Shown here: positions 27,041 through 36,495 of the stretch, piece by piece | Numbering within the stretch: the first letter of the stretch is position 1 | Layout of the letters: each line of letters begins with the position of its first letter | Source of the DNA: DATFVA01 sp963800255 | Lineage (GTDB): Bacteria > Bacteroidota > Ignavibacteria > Ignavibacteriales > Ignavibacteriaceae | DNA length: 64,000 bases | Assembly: GCA_963800255.1 (NCBI GenBank) | Contig: CAWDAK010000024.1 | Span: forward strand, 124,001 to 188,000 | Direction: 5' to 3' | The notes under the pieces: generated by a model | Told to the model about the DNA's origin: nothing | Database searches by the model: none | What the model saw: the letters and a program-made list of their open reading frames with translations, nothing else | Position numbers and translations under genes: made by a program

Positions 27041-28696
27041 TCAGGTTTGTATTACACCGGGATTAAACCTGGGAATTACGTGGTTATTATTGGCTGATTC
27101 GATGGCCATCGAGATATAATCCCTGGTTAATGCTGGATCAATAATTTCGTCTACCCAGAGCCTTGCCGCAGCATAAAGTGGTGTACTTTTCTCTTCATAT
27201 GACTTAATTATCTCGTCCAGAAGTTTTTTCTTATCGCTTTCTCCCATGTGTTTGCCGGCTTTTTCAGCCTGTTTGATCTTGATATCAAGCAGTACACTGC
27301 TTGCCTGGTTTCCTCCCATAACAGAAATCTTTGCATTAGGATAAGCAAAGATAAACCTGGGATCGTAAGCCTTTCCGCACATTGCATAATTTCCGGCTCC
27401 GAAGCTGTTACCAATTATGATTGTAATTTTGGGAACAACAGAATTAGCAACGGCATTCACCATTTTAGCTCCGTCTTTGATTATACCGCCATGCTCCGCC
27501 CTGCTGCCAACCATAAAGCCGGTAACATCCTGGAGAAAAAGGAGTGGTATTTTTTTCTGATTACAGTTTAAAATAAAACGGGCTGCTTTATCTGCGGAAT
27601 CTGAATATATAACTCCTCCTACCTGCATTTCACCTGTTTCAGTCTTTACAATATCTCTCTGGTTTGCTACTATACCTACAGCCCAGCCGTCTATTCGTGC
27701 ATATCCGGTTATTATTGTTTTTCCATAACCAGCTTTATACTCGTCAAATGCTGAATCATCAACTATACGTGCAATTAACTCAAACATATTATAAGGTTTT
27801 ACCTGGTCCTCCGGAAGGATTCCGTAAATTTCCCGGGGAGAAAACTTCGGTGGTTTACTTTCAAGTCTGTTAAATCCGGCCTTCAGATCCGGTCCATGCT
27901 TTTCTATAATACTTCTTATTTGTTGAATGCATTCCTCATCATTTTTCATTATATAATCTGTCACCCCTGAGATATTTGACTGAACCTTTGCACCCCCAAG
28001 ACTCTCATTATCAATCACTTCTCCTATTGCTGCTTTAACAAGGTGCGATCCCGCAAGAAAAACAGAGCCTTCGCCTTCAACAATCAGCGCTTCATCGCTC
28101 ATTATAGGGAGATAAGCACCTCCAGCAACACAGGGACCCATTATAGCAGAAATCTGAGGTATCCCGATAGATGACATAACAGCATTGTTTCTGAATATTC
28201 TGCCGAAATGTTCTTTGTCCGGAAAAATTTCATCCTGCAGCGGAAGGAAAACTCCCGCACTATCAACAAGATAGATTACGGGCAAATGGTTATCCATTGC
28301 GATCTCTTGTGCACGGAGATTTTTCTTAGCTGTGATAGGGAACCATGCTCCGGCCTTCACAGTTGCATCATTGGCCACAATTACATGCAGCTTATTATGG
28401 ATTCTGCCGACACCATAAATAGTACCCGAAGAAGGAGCCCCTCCGTATTCCTCATACATACCATAGGCCGCAAAAGTACTCAATTCAAAAAATTCTTTGG
28501 GATTATCTACAAGGAGATTTATTCTTTCTCTTGCTGTTAGTTTTCCTTTAGCTTTATGCTTCTCAATAGATTTTTTACCTCCACCGAGTTGGACGACCTC
28601 TTTTTCAGCCTGAAATTTACGCAGCAGATTTTTATAAAAATCTTCTTTCTTGAGAAAAGATTCAGTTTCCTTTAACTCGTTCCCGATATTTTTCAT
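27041..28696 (-). CDS. Acyl-CoA carboxylase carboxyltransferase (beta) subunit, methylcrotonyl-CoA type
   Basis: A 551-residue cytosolic enzyme moving carboxyl from biotin to an acyl-CoA. Both crotonase-like halves are present: LTARERINLLVD, TIYGVGRI, VIYLVDSAGVFLPLQDE.FPDKEHFGRIF, IMGPCVAGGAYLPIMSDEA in the first, and FLQDVTGFMVG, GNSFGAGNYAMCGKAYDPRF, SVMGG in the second. The LPLQDEIFPDKEHFGRIF stretch favours methylcrotonyl-CoA over propionyl-CoA carboxylase. It lies six bases after an acyl-CoA dehydrogenase, a pairing seen in leucine catabolism operons. No biotin-carboxylase alpha subunit is in this window, so the partner must be elsewhere. Confidence 0.87.
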   Translation of the reverse strand: MKNIGNELKETESFLKKEDFYKNLLRKFQAEKEVVQLGGGKKSIEKHKAKGKLTARERINLLVDNPKEFFELSTFAAYGMYEEYGGAPSSGTIYGVGRIHNKLHVIVANDATVKAGAWFPITAKKNLRAQEIAMDNHLPVIYLVDSAGVFLPLQDEIFPDKEHFGRIFRNNAVMSSIGIPQISAIMGPCVAGGAYLPIMSDEALIVEGEGSVFLAGSHLVKAAIGEVIDNESLGGAKVQSNISGVTDYIMKNDEECIQQIRSIIEKHGPDLKAGFNRLESKPPKFSPREIYGILPEDQVKPYNMFELIARIVDDSAFDEYKAGYGKTIITGYARIDGWAVGIVANQRDIVKTETGEMQVGGVIYSDSADKAARFILNCNQKKIPLLFLQDVTGFMVGSRAEHGGIIKDGAKMVNAVANSVVPKITIIIGNSFGAGNYAMCGKAYDPRFIFAYPNAKISVMGGNQASSVLLDIKIKQAEKAGKHMGESDKKKLLDEIIKSYEEKSTPLYAAARLWVDEIIDPALTRDYISMAIESANNNHVIPRFNPGVIQT

Positions 28697-28702
28697 TACT
28701 CT

Positions 28703-29872
28703 CTATTTTTCGTTTGATAATAGTTCTCTTGAAATAACAATTCTCTGGATTTCAGAAGTTCCCTCGCCGATTGTTAAGAGCTTCACATCACGGTAGAATT
28801 TCTCCACCGGGTAGTCCTTTATAAATCCATAGCCCCCATGAATCTGAACAGCTTCACTGGAAGCTTTTTCTGCAATTTCACTTGCAAATAGTTTTGCCAT
28901 CGCTGCTTCCTTCTGGTTCGGAAGGCCGTTATCCTTCATTGCAGCAGCACGAAGAGTAAGAAGCCGTGCAGCTTCTATATTCACAGCCATCTCAGCAAGC
29001 TTAAATTGGGTTGCCTGGAATTCGCTCAGTGATTTATTAAACTGTTTTCGCTCCTGGCTGTACTTCAATGAGGCATCCAGTGCACCTTGTGCAAGTCCTA
29101 CACTTAAAGCCGCAATTGAAATTCTTCCACCTTCAAGAATTTTCATTGCCTGTATAAATCCTTCACCCTCTTCTCCAAGCAGATTTTCAGCAGGTATTCT
29201 GCAGTTTTCAAAAGTCAGCTGGGTGGTATCGCTGGCACGCATCCCAAGTTTATTTTCTTTCTTTCCCACAATAAAGCCCTCCATCCCTTTTTCAAGGATG
29301 AAGGCTGAAATACCTTTTTTCCCTTTTTCTTTATTAGTTACAGCCATTATAACAGCAGTTTCACCGACTGTCCCATGAGTTGTAAAAGTTTTGCTTCCGT
29401 TCAGCAGATAATATCCATCTTTCTTTTCTGCAAAAGATTTCATCCCGGCTGCATCGCTTCCGGAGGAAGATTCGGTTAATCCCCATGCGGCAACTTTTCT
29501 GCCTGCGATGAGGTCAGGAAGATATTTTTTCTTCTGTGCTTCATTCCCGAAACGGAAAATATGGTTTGTGCCTAAACCATTATGGGCTGCTACAGAGAGA
29601 GAGATGGAGGGGTCCACTCTTCCGAGTTCCTCCACAATCATTGCGAATTCAACATACCCAAGTCCGGCACCTCCGTATTCCTCGGGAAATATCACTCCCA
29701 TAAATCCCAACTCACCCAGCTGTTTGATGATTTCCATTGGAAATTCCTGTGATTCATCGTATTTCATTACGACGGGGCGGATATTTTTTTCTGCAAAATC
29801 ACGGACTGTTTTTTTAATGATCTGCTGGTTTTCCGTTAATTCCGCAAGAAATGGATTTTCTAAAACTTCCAT
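28703..29872 (-). CDS. Acyl-CoA dehydrogenase
   Basis: A 389-residue FAD enzyme oxidising acyl-CoA to enoyl-CoA. Family signatures: AAWGLTESSSGSDAAG (FAD/substrate binding), LGMRASDTTQL, GGRISIAALSVGLAQGALD, YSQERKQFNKSL and the C-terminal YGFIKDYPVEKFYRDVKLLTIGEGTSEIQR, with the Glu of GEGTSE in the position of the usual catalytic base of short/medium-chain enzymes. That argues against a classical isovaleryl-CoA dehydrogenase, whose base lies elsewhere. The ATG at 29872 (MEVLENPFLAEL) follows AGGAGA; a longer frame to 29956 overlaps meaB and adds residues with no family match. Confidence 0.9.
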   Translation of the reverse strand: MEVLENPFLAELTENQQIIKKTVRDFAEKNIRPVVMKYDESQEFPMEIIKQLGELGFMGVIFPEEYGGAGLGYVEFAMIVEELGRVDPSISLSVAAHNGLGTNHIFRFGNEAQKKKYLPDLIAGRKVAAWGLTESSSGSDAAGMKSFAEKKDGYYLLNGSKTFTTHGTVGETAVIMAVTNKEKGKKGISAFILEKGMEGFIVGKKENKLGMRASDTTQLTFENCRIPAENLLGEEGEGFIQAMKILEGGRISIAALSVGLAQGALDASLKYSQERKQFNKSLSEFQATQFKLAEMAVNIEAARLLTLRAAAMKDNGLPNQKEAAMAKLFASEIAEKASSEAVQIHGGYGFIKDYPVEKFYRDVKLLTIGEGTSEIQRIVISRELLSNEK

Positions 29873-29891
29873 CTGGCTCTCCTTATAATTT

Positions 29892-30845
29892 TTAACCCTG
29901 GTTCTTATAATTTGTAATAATTTCTTCGGCAATATGATAAGGTGAGAGGTCACCAAGGACGACCTTATCGATAGACGAATTTAATGATTTTTCTCCAGTT
30001 CCGCTCCATAATTCCTCTCTTATTTTTTCCTCAACGATAGTTCGTATCCTTACCTTGGTTCTTTCTTCTCTTCTTTTTAGTAATTTATTATGCTTACTTA
30101 GGTATTCCCTGTGACGGTTTATTTCTTCAGCAATTTCCTGAATGCCTTTGTTTTCAATGGCAACAGCTTTAATAATGTTAGGCATCCAGCTGTTTTCGTC
30201 ATGATCCCTCATCATTAGAATCGTCTTTAAGGCAGTTTCTGCCTGGGCTGCGCCAGGACGATCACTTTTATTTACAACAAAAAAATCTGCAATTTCCATC
30301 AGTCCTGCTTTCATTGCCTGAACTGCATCGCCTGATTCAGGAACAAGTACAACTATAGTTGTATCTGCTGCATTTGCAATATCGAGTTCCGACTGGCCCA
30401 CACCTACTGTTTCAAGGATGATAAAATCGAAACCAGCAGAGTCAAGCACATCGGCAGCATCAATGGCCTTTTTGCTCAAACCTCCGAGGCTTCCGCGGGT
30501 GGCCATACTTCTTATAAACACTCCGGGATCCTGGCCTATATCATTCATTCTGACACGGTCTCCCAGCAGGGCGCCCCCTGTGAAAGGACTTGTAGGATCC
30601 ACTGCAATGATTCCCACCTTTTTACCCAATGATCTGAAAAATTTTGTAACCTGGTTGGTTATTGTGCTCTTCCCGGCTCCGGGAGGGCCCGTTATTCCGA
30701 TCCTATAGGCATTACCCGTTTCGGGATAAATTGATTTGAGCAATTCTGAGGCACCGTGGTCATTTGATTCAACAACCGTTATGGCCCGGGCTATGCTTCT
30801 TCTGTCGCCTTCTAATAATTTCTGCTGTAGTAGGGTAGAGGACAT
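29892..30845 (-). CDS. meaB: MeaB/ArgK-type GTPase (methylmalonyl-CoA mutase chaperone)
   Basis: A 317-residue G3E-family GTPase that protects and reloads B12-dependent methylmalonyl-CoA mutase. Walker A is GPPGAGKST near residue 52; VDPTSPFTGGALLGDRVRM, FIRSMATRGSLGG, FDFIILETVGVGQSE and the specificity motif VNKSD follow. The mutase itself is not in the window. Its presence with an acyl-CoA dehydrogenase and carboxyltransferase suggests branched-chain amino acid or propionate metabolism, which is inference. It starts two bases after the epimerase stop. Confidence 0.92.
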   Translation of the reverse strand: MSSTLLQQKLLEGDRRSIARAITVVESNDHGASELLKSIYPETGNAYRIGITGPPGAGKSTITNQVTKFFRSLGKKVGIIAVDPTSPFTGGALLGDRVRMNDIGQDPGVFIRSMATRGSLGGLSKKAIDAADVLDSAGFDFIILETVGVGQSELDIANAADTTIVVLVPESGDAVQAMKAGLMEIADFFVVNKSDRPGAAQAETALKTILMMRDHDENSWMPNIIKAVAIENKGIQEIAEEINRHREYLSKHNKLLKRREERTKVRIRTIVEEKIREELWSGTGEKSLNSSIDKVVLGDLSPYHIAEEIITNYKNQG

Positions 30846-30847
30846 TA

Positions 30848-31768
30848 TTATTTTTCTTCTTTAAAAAATTCAACAGTACTTTTTAAGCCTTCTTTGATTG
30901 TGGTAGAAGGAGACCAGCCGAATTTTTCTTTCAGCTTTCGTGAAGTTATTACACTTCGCATTTGTTCGCCGGGCATAGCCGGTCCATGTTTTTCAACCTG
31001 TCCGTTTCCGACCATGTCGTTGATAAAGTTAAATAATTCATTTACATCAGTTTCATTGCCTGTACCAACGTTATAAATATCAGATGCTGTATCATTGAGA
31101 GCAAGCAAATTTGCTTTAACTACATCTTTTACATATGTATAATCACGGGTTTGTTTCCCGTCTCCGTTTATTACGGGCTGCTCTCCATTTATCAGTTTTT
31201 TTGAAAATATTGCAACAACTCCTGCTTCACCATGGGGATTCTGTCTCGGCCCGTAAATATTAGCATACCTGAGGATAGAATGTTTAAGGTTATACTGAAC
31301 CTTATAAAAGTAAAGGTATTTTTCTACCGCAAGCTTTGAAATACCATACGGTGAAAGAGGTGCCATTGGATGTTTTTCATCAGCAGGAAAATATTCCTGT
31401 TCACCATATATAGCTCCCCCTGTTGAGGCGAACATAAATTTTTTAACATTATTTTTTACAGCGTTCTGGAGAAGGTTTATAGTTCCAATAATATTTGTAT
31501 CGGCATCAAAAGCAGGATCAACTACAGATCGTCTCACATCCATTTGTGCAGCATGATGGTTTATCACATCAAATTTTTCACTCTCAAATAATTCTGAAAT
31601 TGCCTTATCCCGAATATCAGCTTTTATAAAAACAGCCTTCGGATTAATATTTTTTTCAAAACCTGATAAAAGGTTATCGAGTACGAACACAGTGTGACCG
31701 TCTTCAATAAACGCATCAGTAATATGAGAGGCAATAAAACCGGCGCCTCCTGTAACTAGTATTTTCAA
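30848..31768 (-). CDS. NAD-dependent nucleotide-sugar epimerase/dehydratase (UDP-glucose 4-epimerase-like)
   Basis: A 306-residue extended short-chain dehydrogenase. The NAD-binding GGAGFIASHI opens the protein, VLDNLLSG follows, the catalytic Ser/Thr is in FASTGGAIYG and Tyr-Lys in YGISKLAVEKY. NIYGPRQNPHGEAGVV and GDGKQTRDYTYVKDV are characteristic of the UDP-glucose/UDP-N-acetylglucosamine 4-epimerase group. It would supply activated sugars for envelope polysaccharides. Two bases separate it from both nadD upstream and meaB downstream. Confidence 0.88.
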   Translation of the reverse strand: MKILVTGGAGFIASHITDAFIEDGHTVFVLDNLLSGFEKNINPKAVFIKADIRDKAISELFESEKFDVINHHAAQMDVRRSVVDPAFDADTNIIGTINLLQNAVKNNVKKFMFASTGGAIYGEQEYFPADEKHPMAPLSPYGISKLAVEKYLYFYKVQYNLKHSILRYANIYGPRQNPHGEAGVVAIFSKKLINGEQPVINGDGKQTRDYTYVKDVVKANLLALNDTASDIYNVGTGNETDVNELFNFINDMVGNGQVEKHGPAMPGEQMRSVITSRKLKEKFGWSPSTTIKEGLKSTVEFFKEEK

Positions 31769-31770
31769 TT

Positions 31771-32349
31771 TTAATCCTTATACAATTTTGATTCATAAAT
31801 ATATCTCATTACATTTTGCGGTACAAGGAAGTTGATTGGCAGCCCATTCTTTACCCGTTCTCTTATCCTTGTGCCGCTTATATCAATCCATGGTGTTTGA
31901 AGGAATACAGCTTTATCTTCATAGGGATACTTTATCACGGCTTCTCTTGAAGTCCTTCTTCGCAGAACCAGCAAGGTGGCAATTTTTATAATACTTTCAG
32001 GTGATTTCCATTTATCAAAACTCATAAGATTATCTTCTCCTATAATCAGTTCAATATCCCCATAAATTTTCTTCATCTCTTTCAGGGTATCGATAGTATA
32101 AGAGATATTTTCCCTGTTTATTTCAATATCTGACCAGTCGAAGTAAGGAATATTTTCAATTGCCAGCTTAAGCATATTAACTCTATGCTCAACTGTTGAG
32201 GCTTTAATATCCTGCTTGTGTGGAGAAATAAAACTTGGTATAAAAATAATTTTATCGAGATTCCGAAGTTCAAGAACCGATTGTGCGGTGATCAGATGTC
32301 CATGATGGACGGGATCAAAAGTTCCTCCAAAAATAGCTATCCGGCTCAT
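31771..32349 (-). CDS. nadD: Nicotinate-nucleotide adenylyltransferase
   Basis: A 192-residue enzyme of NAD synthesis, adenylating nicotinate mononucleotide. The nucleotidyl-transferase motif GGTFDPVHHGHL is at residues ~8-19; IPSFISPHK, the acceptor-site IIGEDNLMSFDKW and the late ISGTRIRERV (ISSTxIR motif) complete the signature. Its start overlaps the upstream gene's stop by four bases, so translation is probably coupled. Confidence 0.94.
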   Translation of the reverse strand: MSRIAIFGGTFDPVHHGHLITAQSVLELRNLDKIIFIPSFISPHKQDIKASTVEHRVNMLKLAIENIPYFDWSDIEINRENISYTIDTLKEMKKIYGDIELIIGEDNLMSFDKWKSPESIIKIATLLVLRRRTSREAVIKYPYEDKAVFLQTPWIDISGTRIRERVKNGLPINFLVPQNVMRYIYESKLYKD

Positions 32350-33047
32350 CTCAGCATATCCTTATATTCAATAAAGAGATGGGTGAATTTTTCATGGATA
32401 TTTTGATTGCAATAGTTAAGACTTTCTTTTCTGGAAAGCTCCTCATAGAGTTTTTTAAAATCGCTTTTATTTTCAATCAGCATAAAATTACTGAGCGCAT
32501 GAACGAAATTATCGTGCCTGCCGGCTCTGATTAGCAGCTCATTGTAATGGTTCCTGTCTTCGGAGATTGAACCTAATATTTCTTCATTGTAATTATTAAA
32601 ACCCAGGAAAGCAAGCCTTTCATCACCATCTCTCCCTAGCATGATGGATTCATCGTCCATTTCAAGCAGGGTGAAGATCTTCTTTATATCGGGATAGGAT
32701 AATCCGATTGAATGGGCGAATATCAAAAGATTATTATTAAATCTCTTAAAATATTTATCATTTAAACTTTTTAATTCATTGTTAAGATCACTAGTGTTGA
32801 TCCACTGGATATTTTCGATTTTATTTGTGATATGTTCCGTCAGCTTATCCTTATCGTTATGGTCAAAACAAAATATTAGAGTTGAATTATCTGTTACTTG
32901 GTTAAGAATTTCAATATAATTTTCATAAAGGATTGAATAAAGGAGAGATGAATCTTCTTTGTTCATTGATTCAAATACAGGCAGTTTCCCGCTGTTAAAC
33001 AGCTCGAAAAGAGGAAATAGGCAGATGCAGGAATTAGATTTAGTCAT
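32346..33047 (-). CDS. Conserved protein of unknown function, possibly GT-A/DUF2064-like
   Basis: I do not firmly recognise this 233-residue protein. It has no signal peptide or membrane span. The stretch NLLIFAHSIGLSYPDIKKIF..DDESIMLGRDGDERLAFLGF recalls DUF2064 (a nucleotide-sugar transferase-like fold), in which the equivalent part reads like a Gly-Asp-x-Pro and GxxxDGGYxxxG pair, but key residues differ. It begins directly after the prsW stop (TAA then ATG) and overlaps nadD by four bases, so it is a true operon member. Confidence 0.7.
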   Translation of the reverse strand: MTKSNSCICLFPLFELFNSGKLPVFESMNKEDSSLLYSILYENYIEILNQVTDNSTLIFCFDHNDKDKLTEHITNKIENIQWINTSDLNNELKSLNDKYFKRFNNNLLIFAHSIGLSYPDIKKIFTLLEMDDESIMLGRDGDERLAFLGFNNYNEEILGSISEDRNHYNELLIRAGRHDNFVHALSNFMLIENKSDFKKLYEELSRKESLNYCNQNIHEKFTHLFIEYKDMLR

Positions 33048-34001
33048 TTAACCCGGCCGTGTTCCTGATAATAAGTTCCTGATAAATATTCTGTAGTGTT
33101 CAATGTCCTGTTCGTAATAATTTTTACTTAAGCCGCTGGAATTCCGGGCCTGCATTTTTCTAAAGGCCAGTCTGGTAGCCGCACTAATATATAATTTACG
33201 TATACTTTCATCAATCCAACCAAGTTTATTCCTTTTGCCGGAGTTGAGTATAAGCAGATGCGACTGAGGAATTAGGCCAGTTTCTGTTTCTGGAAGAAGT
33301 TCCCTGAAAATAATTTTTCTCTCTCCAAGGAGGGAAAATGAAAACACTGTAACAAATACAGCAATAGTAAAAATCATAAATATAAAACCGAGAATGGCAG
33401 TTGATTCAAAGCTGACAGACAGGTTCCAGAGAAAATGAATAAACATAGCCACTATGAGTCCTGCAACCGGGAAAGTAATTTTAACGATTCTTGGTTTAAA
33501 CTTCGCATAACCCAGAAATGCTCCCAGTGTTCCTGTTGATACACAATGCATTACGCCGGAGAAGAGAGTGCGTATTATAACAATGCTTAACCAGCCGGAG
33601 AACGTCTGAGAAAAGAAAAGAAAATAAAAGAAGTTTTCCGTCATACCGAAACCAAGGCCTATTGCCCCTCCATATACTATTCCATCCGTCATGTTGTCAA
33701 ATTTTTTATTAGCTATCATAAGGAAAAGGAAGAAGCCTTTAGTGGTTTCCTCAACAACAGGAGCCACTATGATAGTCTGTACCCTCAGTACCATTTCCTC
33801 ATTATTCATGATATAAGAAAGAAATCCTGTCATCAGACCACTGCCTATAACAGCCAGCAATATCGCTCCCACAGCTCCATAAATATAGTTTATAATTACG
33901 AGACTGAATGGCTCTCTGTCATAAGTATCAATTCGCCAGATTATCAGTAGATAGGTAACCATTGGTATTATGGCAGCTAATAATGAAGCTATAAAATACA
34001 C
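33048..34001 (-). CDS. PrsW-family intramembrane metalloprotease
   Basis: A 317-residue multi-span inner-membrane protein. The family's putative zinc motifs are seen: APVVEETTKGFFLF (EExxK), GLGFGMTENFFYFLFF and the His in FSGVMHCVSTGTLGAFLG. About eight hydrophobic segments occupy residues 1-230, followed by a cytosolic tail. Relatives such as Bacillus PrsW cut anti-sigma factors within the membrane, but no anti-sigma gene is in the window, so the substrate is unknown. It lies between an ABC exporter and small cytosolic genes in one operon. Confidence 0.87.
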   Translation of the reverse strand: MYFIASLLAAIIPMVTYLLIIWRIDTYDREPFSLVIINYIYGAVGAILLAVIGSGLMTGFLSYIMNNEEMVLRVQTIIVAPVVEETTKGFFLFLMIANKKFDNMTDGIVYGGAIGLGFGMTENFFYFLFFSQTFSGWLSIVIIRTLFSGVMHCVSTGTLGAFLGYAKFKPRIVKITFPVAGLIVAMFIHFLWNLSVSFESTAILGFIFMIFTIAVFVTVFSFSLLGERKIIFRELLPETETGLIPQSHLLILNSGKRNKLGWIDESIRKLYISAATRLAFRKMQARNSSGLSKNYYEQDIEHYRIFIRNLLSGTRPG

Positions 34002-34020
34002 AGTTCCTCTTATTTGTGGA

Positions 34021-35262
34021 TTATTTTTCTTTTATCCATGAGATGAGTTCTTTAATTCCCGGTTTTTTACCGTAAGAGAGTATCCCGATTCTGAATATTT
34101 TAGATGCAGCAAATATAGTAATATAAATAGACGCGATCATGATCATTATTGTAGACAAAATTTCTATGGGAGGCACATCTACCACGTTAATTTTCAACAG
34201 CATAATAGCAGGAATGGTTAACGGAATGAAAGACAAAACTTCAACAAGTATTGAATTCGGATTGAAGATAGCAGATGCTGAAATAGCTATTGGCAGAACA
34301 AGGATCAGGCTAAGATAGCTGGTAATTTGCTGGGCTTCCTGCTCGGTTGTAACTATTGAACCTATTCCTACAAAAAGCGCTGTATAAAAAAGGAATCCCA
34401 GGATAAAATAGACAAGCATGATAAAGAAATTATTAAACGCAGATGGAGGGATAACCGAGGTGCCAGCGAGGGCTATTCCTATGCAGGTCCAGATGAACAT
34501 CTGGAACAGCCCAAGCGCGCTGAGTCCAAGAATCTTACCTGCAAGAAGTTCTTCAGGGGTACAGCTTGAAATCAGAATTTCAATGAGTTTGTTGGATTTC
34601 TCCTCAACGAGACTTCGCACCAGCATTTGTCCCGAATATATTATCATCATAAGCAGCAGCATAATAAAAATAATCGCGGAGAGAAATTCGGATAGAAAAT
34701 CAGACTGTTTAACCTGGTTTCCTTCTTTAACTGTCACCTGTTCAACTGTAAGATTTCCGAATGATGAACTTAACAGATCCGGGTTAATGCCAAGCCTCGC
34801 GAGCCCAATCTTAACCCTAACCTCTTTCACAGCATTTTCAATTCTCTGAACATCTTTAAAGCTTCCGGAACTGCTGCTCCTGTACTGAACATTCAGCGAA
34901 TCCCTGTAATTTTTTAACAGTATATATCCGGCAATTTTATTTTTATAGACATCCCGGTCTGCCGTTTCGATATTTCCTTTCAACCCATCCGATTGATGAT
35001 TCAGGTTAAAAACCACATAAGCAGGCTGGCCGTTATCAAGTTTATATTCTTCCAGAGCCTGTGAAAGTGGGAAGTAATAAACCATAGAAGAGTCGATTAT
35101 ACCAATAGCTTTTGTTGTTTCCGTTTCATTGGCTGAGATTAATGTTCCCCCGATAGAAATAAGAATTACTAATGCAGGTGTTACGATAAGAGAGAGAATA
35201 AATGCCCTGGTTTTAACTTTTTCCAGGAATTCCCACTTTGATATTTCAAATACCTTCTTCAT
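34021..35262 (-). CDS. ABC-2 type exporter permease, NatB-like
   Basis: A 413-residue permease starting MKKVFEISKWEFLEKVKTRAFIL, the usual NatB opening. One membrane segment (about 20-42), a large external domain (about 45-185) and five or six C-terminal segments follow; MLLLMMIIYSGQMLVRSLVEEKSNKLIEILISSCTPEELLAGKILG is the family's conserved region. NatAB of Bacillus exports sodium, but relatives carry other substrates, so specificity is open. Its ATG overlaps the natA-type stop by one base. Confidence 0.9.
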   Translation of the reverse strand: MKKVFEISKWEFLEKVKTRAFILSLIVTPALVILISIGGTLISANETETTKAIGIIDSSMVYYFPLSQALEEYKLDNGQPAYVVFNLNHQSDGLKGNIETADRDVYKNKIAGYILLKNYRDSLNVQYRSSSSGSFKDVQRIENAVKEVRVKIGLARLGINPDLLSSSFGNLTVEQVTVKEGNQVKQSDFLSEFLSAIIFIMLLLMMIIYSGQMLVRSLVEEKSNKLIEILISSCTPEELLAGKILGLSALGLFQMFIWTCIGIALAGTSVIPPSAFNNFFIMLVYFILGFLFYTALFVGIGSIVTTEQEAQQITSYLSLILVLPIAISASAIFNPNSILVEVLSFIPLTIPAIMLLKINVVDVPPIEILSTIMIMIASIYITIFAASKIFRIGILSYGKKPGIKELISWIKEK

Positions 35263-36161
35263 CAGCTTACCGCACTCTGCCTTATCATATCTATAAATAT
35301 TTTATTCAGGGTTGGTTCTATTACCCTGAAATGGCTGACTTTTATTTTATCTGATACATCTCTCAAAAAAACATACGGCTCTACAGAATCCTCCAGCTGA
35401 ACCTCGGCAAAATTATTATAATCATCAATTCCTTTTACATAGCTTAAGTTTTTTATAATCCCGCTGTTTCCTTCAAACCCGATCTCAATCATATTTCCGC
35501 CGAAGTTTTTCTTGAGCTGGGAAAGTGAACCGCTGAATACTTCCTGGCCCTTATTCATAAGCAGTATATCAGAGCACATTTTTTCTGCCATTTCCATCTG
35601 GTGTGTGGAAAGAATTATCAGTTTCCCTTCACTCACGAAAGAAAGAATGGTTTCCCTGATAACCTGCTGATTAATAGGATCGAAGCCGCTGAATGGTTCA
35701 TCAAGTATAAGGAGCCTGGGATTATGAATTACCGAGATAATAAATTGTACTTTTTGCTGGTTCCCTTTTGAAAGTTCTTCTACTTTTTTTGTTTTATAAT
35801 GAAGGATATCCAGCTTGTTTAACCAGAAATTGAGCCTGCTTTGAGCATCTGCTCTGGTCATATTTTTTAGTGAGGCAAAATATAATATTACTTCATCAAC
35901 CCTGCTCTTTTTGTAAAGTCCTCTGTCTTCAGGGAGATAACCGATCAGGTTAAAAAAGTCCCTGGAGATTTTTTTATCATAGAATCTTATTTCACCGGAG
36001 GTAGGTTTTATAATATTGAGGACAGTCCTGATTGTTGTAGTTTTTCCCGCTCCGTTAGGCCCCAGTAGACCGAAAATCTTTCCTTCACTCACCGTAAAGC
36101 TTAGATCTTTAACGGCAACCACATCATTATATTGTTTTGTCAGATTCCGGACTTTGAGCAT
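35262..36161 (-). CDS. ABC exporter ATP-binding protein, NatA-like
   Basis: A 299-residue ATPase pairing with the permease downstream. Walker A GPNGAGKTT, Q-loop in IGYLPEDRGLY, signature LSKGNQQKVQ (the NatA variant of LSGGQ), Walker B LLILDEPFSGFDP and switch His in LSTHQMEMAE are present, with a C-terminal NatA-type extension. I chose ATG 36161 (MLKVRNLTKQY); the longer frame from 36191 adds ten residues unlike the family. It is the first gene of the twelve-gene minus-strand run ending at 24676. Confidence 0.92.
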   Translation of the reverse strand: MLKVRNLTKQYNDVVAVKDLSFTVSEGKIFGLLGPNGAGKTTTIRTVLNIIKPTSGEIRFYDKKISRDFFNLIGYLPEDRGLYKKSRVDEVILYFASLKNMTRADAQSRLNFWLNKLDILHYKTKKVEELSKGNQQKVQFIISVIHNPRLLILDEPFSGFDPINQQVIRETILSFVSEGKLIILSTHQMEMAEKMCSDILLMNKGQEVFSGSLSQLKKNFGGNMIEIGFEGNSGIIKNLSYVKGIDDYNNFAEVQLEDSVEPYVFLRDVSDKIKVSHFRVIEPTLNKIFIDMIRQSAVS

Positions 36162-36429
36162 TTTGTTTAGATGACAGAAATAAAAGTGCAATTTAAAGTA
36201 TACAACCTTTATAAACTATAGTTGAAATAAACTAAATTCAGCAAGGCTGATTTTTATAAATCCTGTTTTCAGATTAACAGGAAATTTTTGTTAACAAAAA
36301 GTGTGACCGGATGCTGTTAGGAATAGATGTCGTTATTTTCGGTAAGTTTCTCGTGTGGAAAAAAATAAAAAAACTGACTTTTTTCCCTCAAACCGGCATA
36401 TAATTTGACCTTATGCAGAACTTAATTTA

Positions 36430-36458
36430 TTGACTATATATGGAAGTATGGGTATATT
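36430..36458 (+). promoter_or_regulatory. Sigma-70-like promoter for the DUF177-rpmF-plsX-fab operon
   Basis: TTGACT (36430-36435) and TATATT (36453-36458) with a 17-base spacer each match five of six consensus bases. They lie 37 bases before the DUF177 ATG, inside the 334-base gap (36162-36495) that separates divergent natA and the lipid operon. A second weaker match, TATAATTTG at 36399-36407, is nearby. I see no gene or RNA in the gap. Confidence 0.55.
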
Positions 36459-36495
36459 TCAAATCGTTTTTTTGTAAGGATTGTGAGAAATTACG

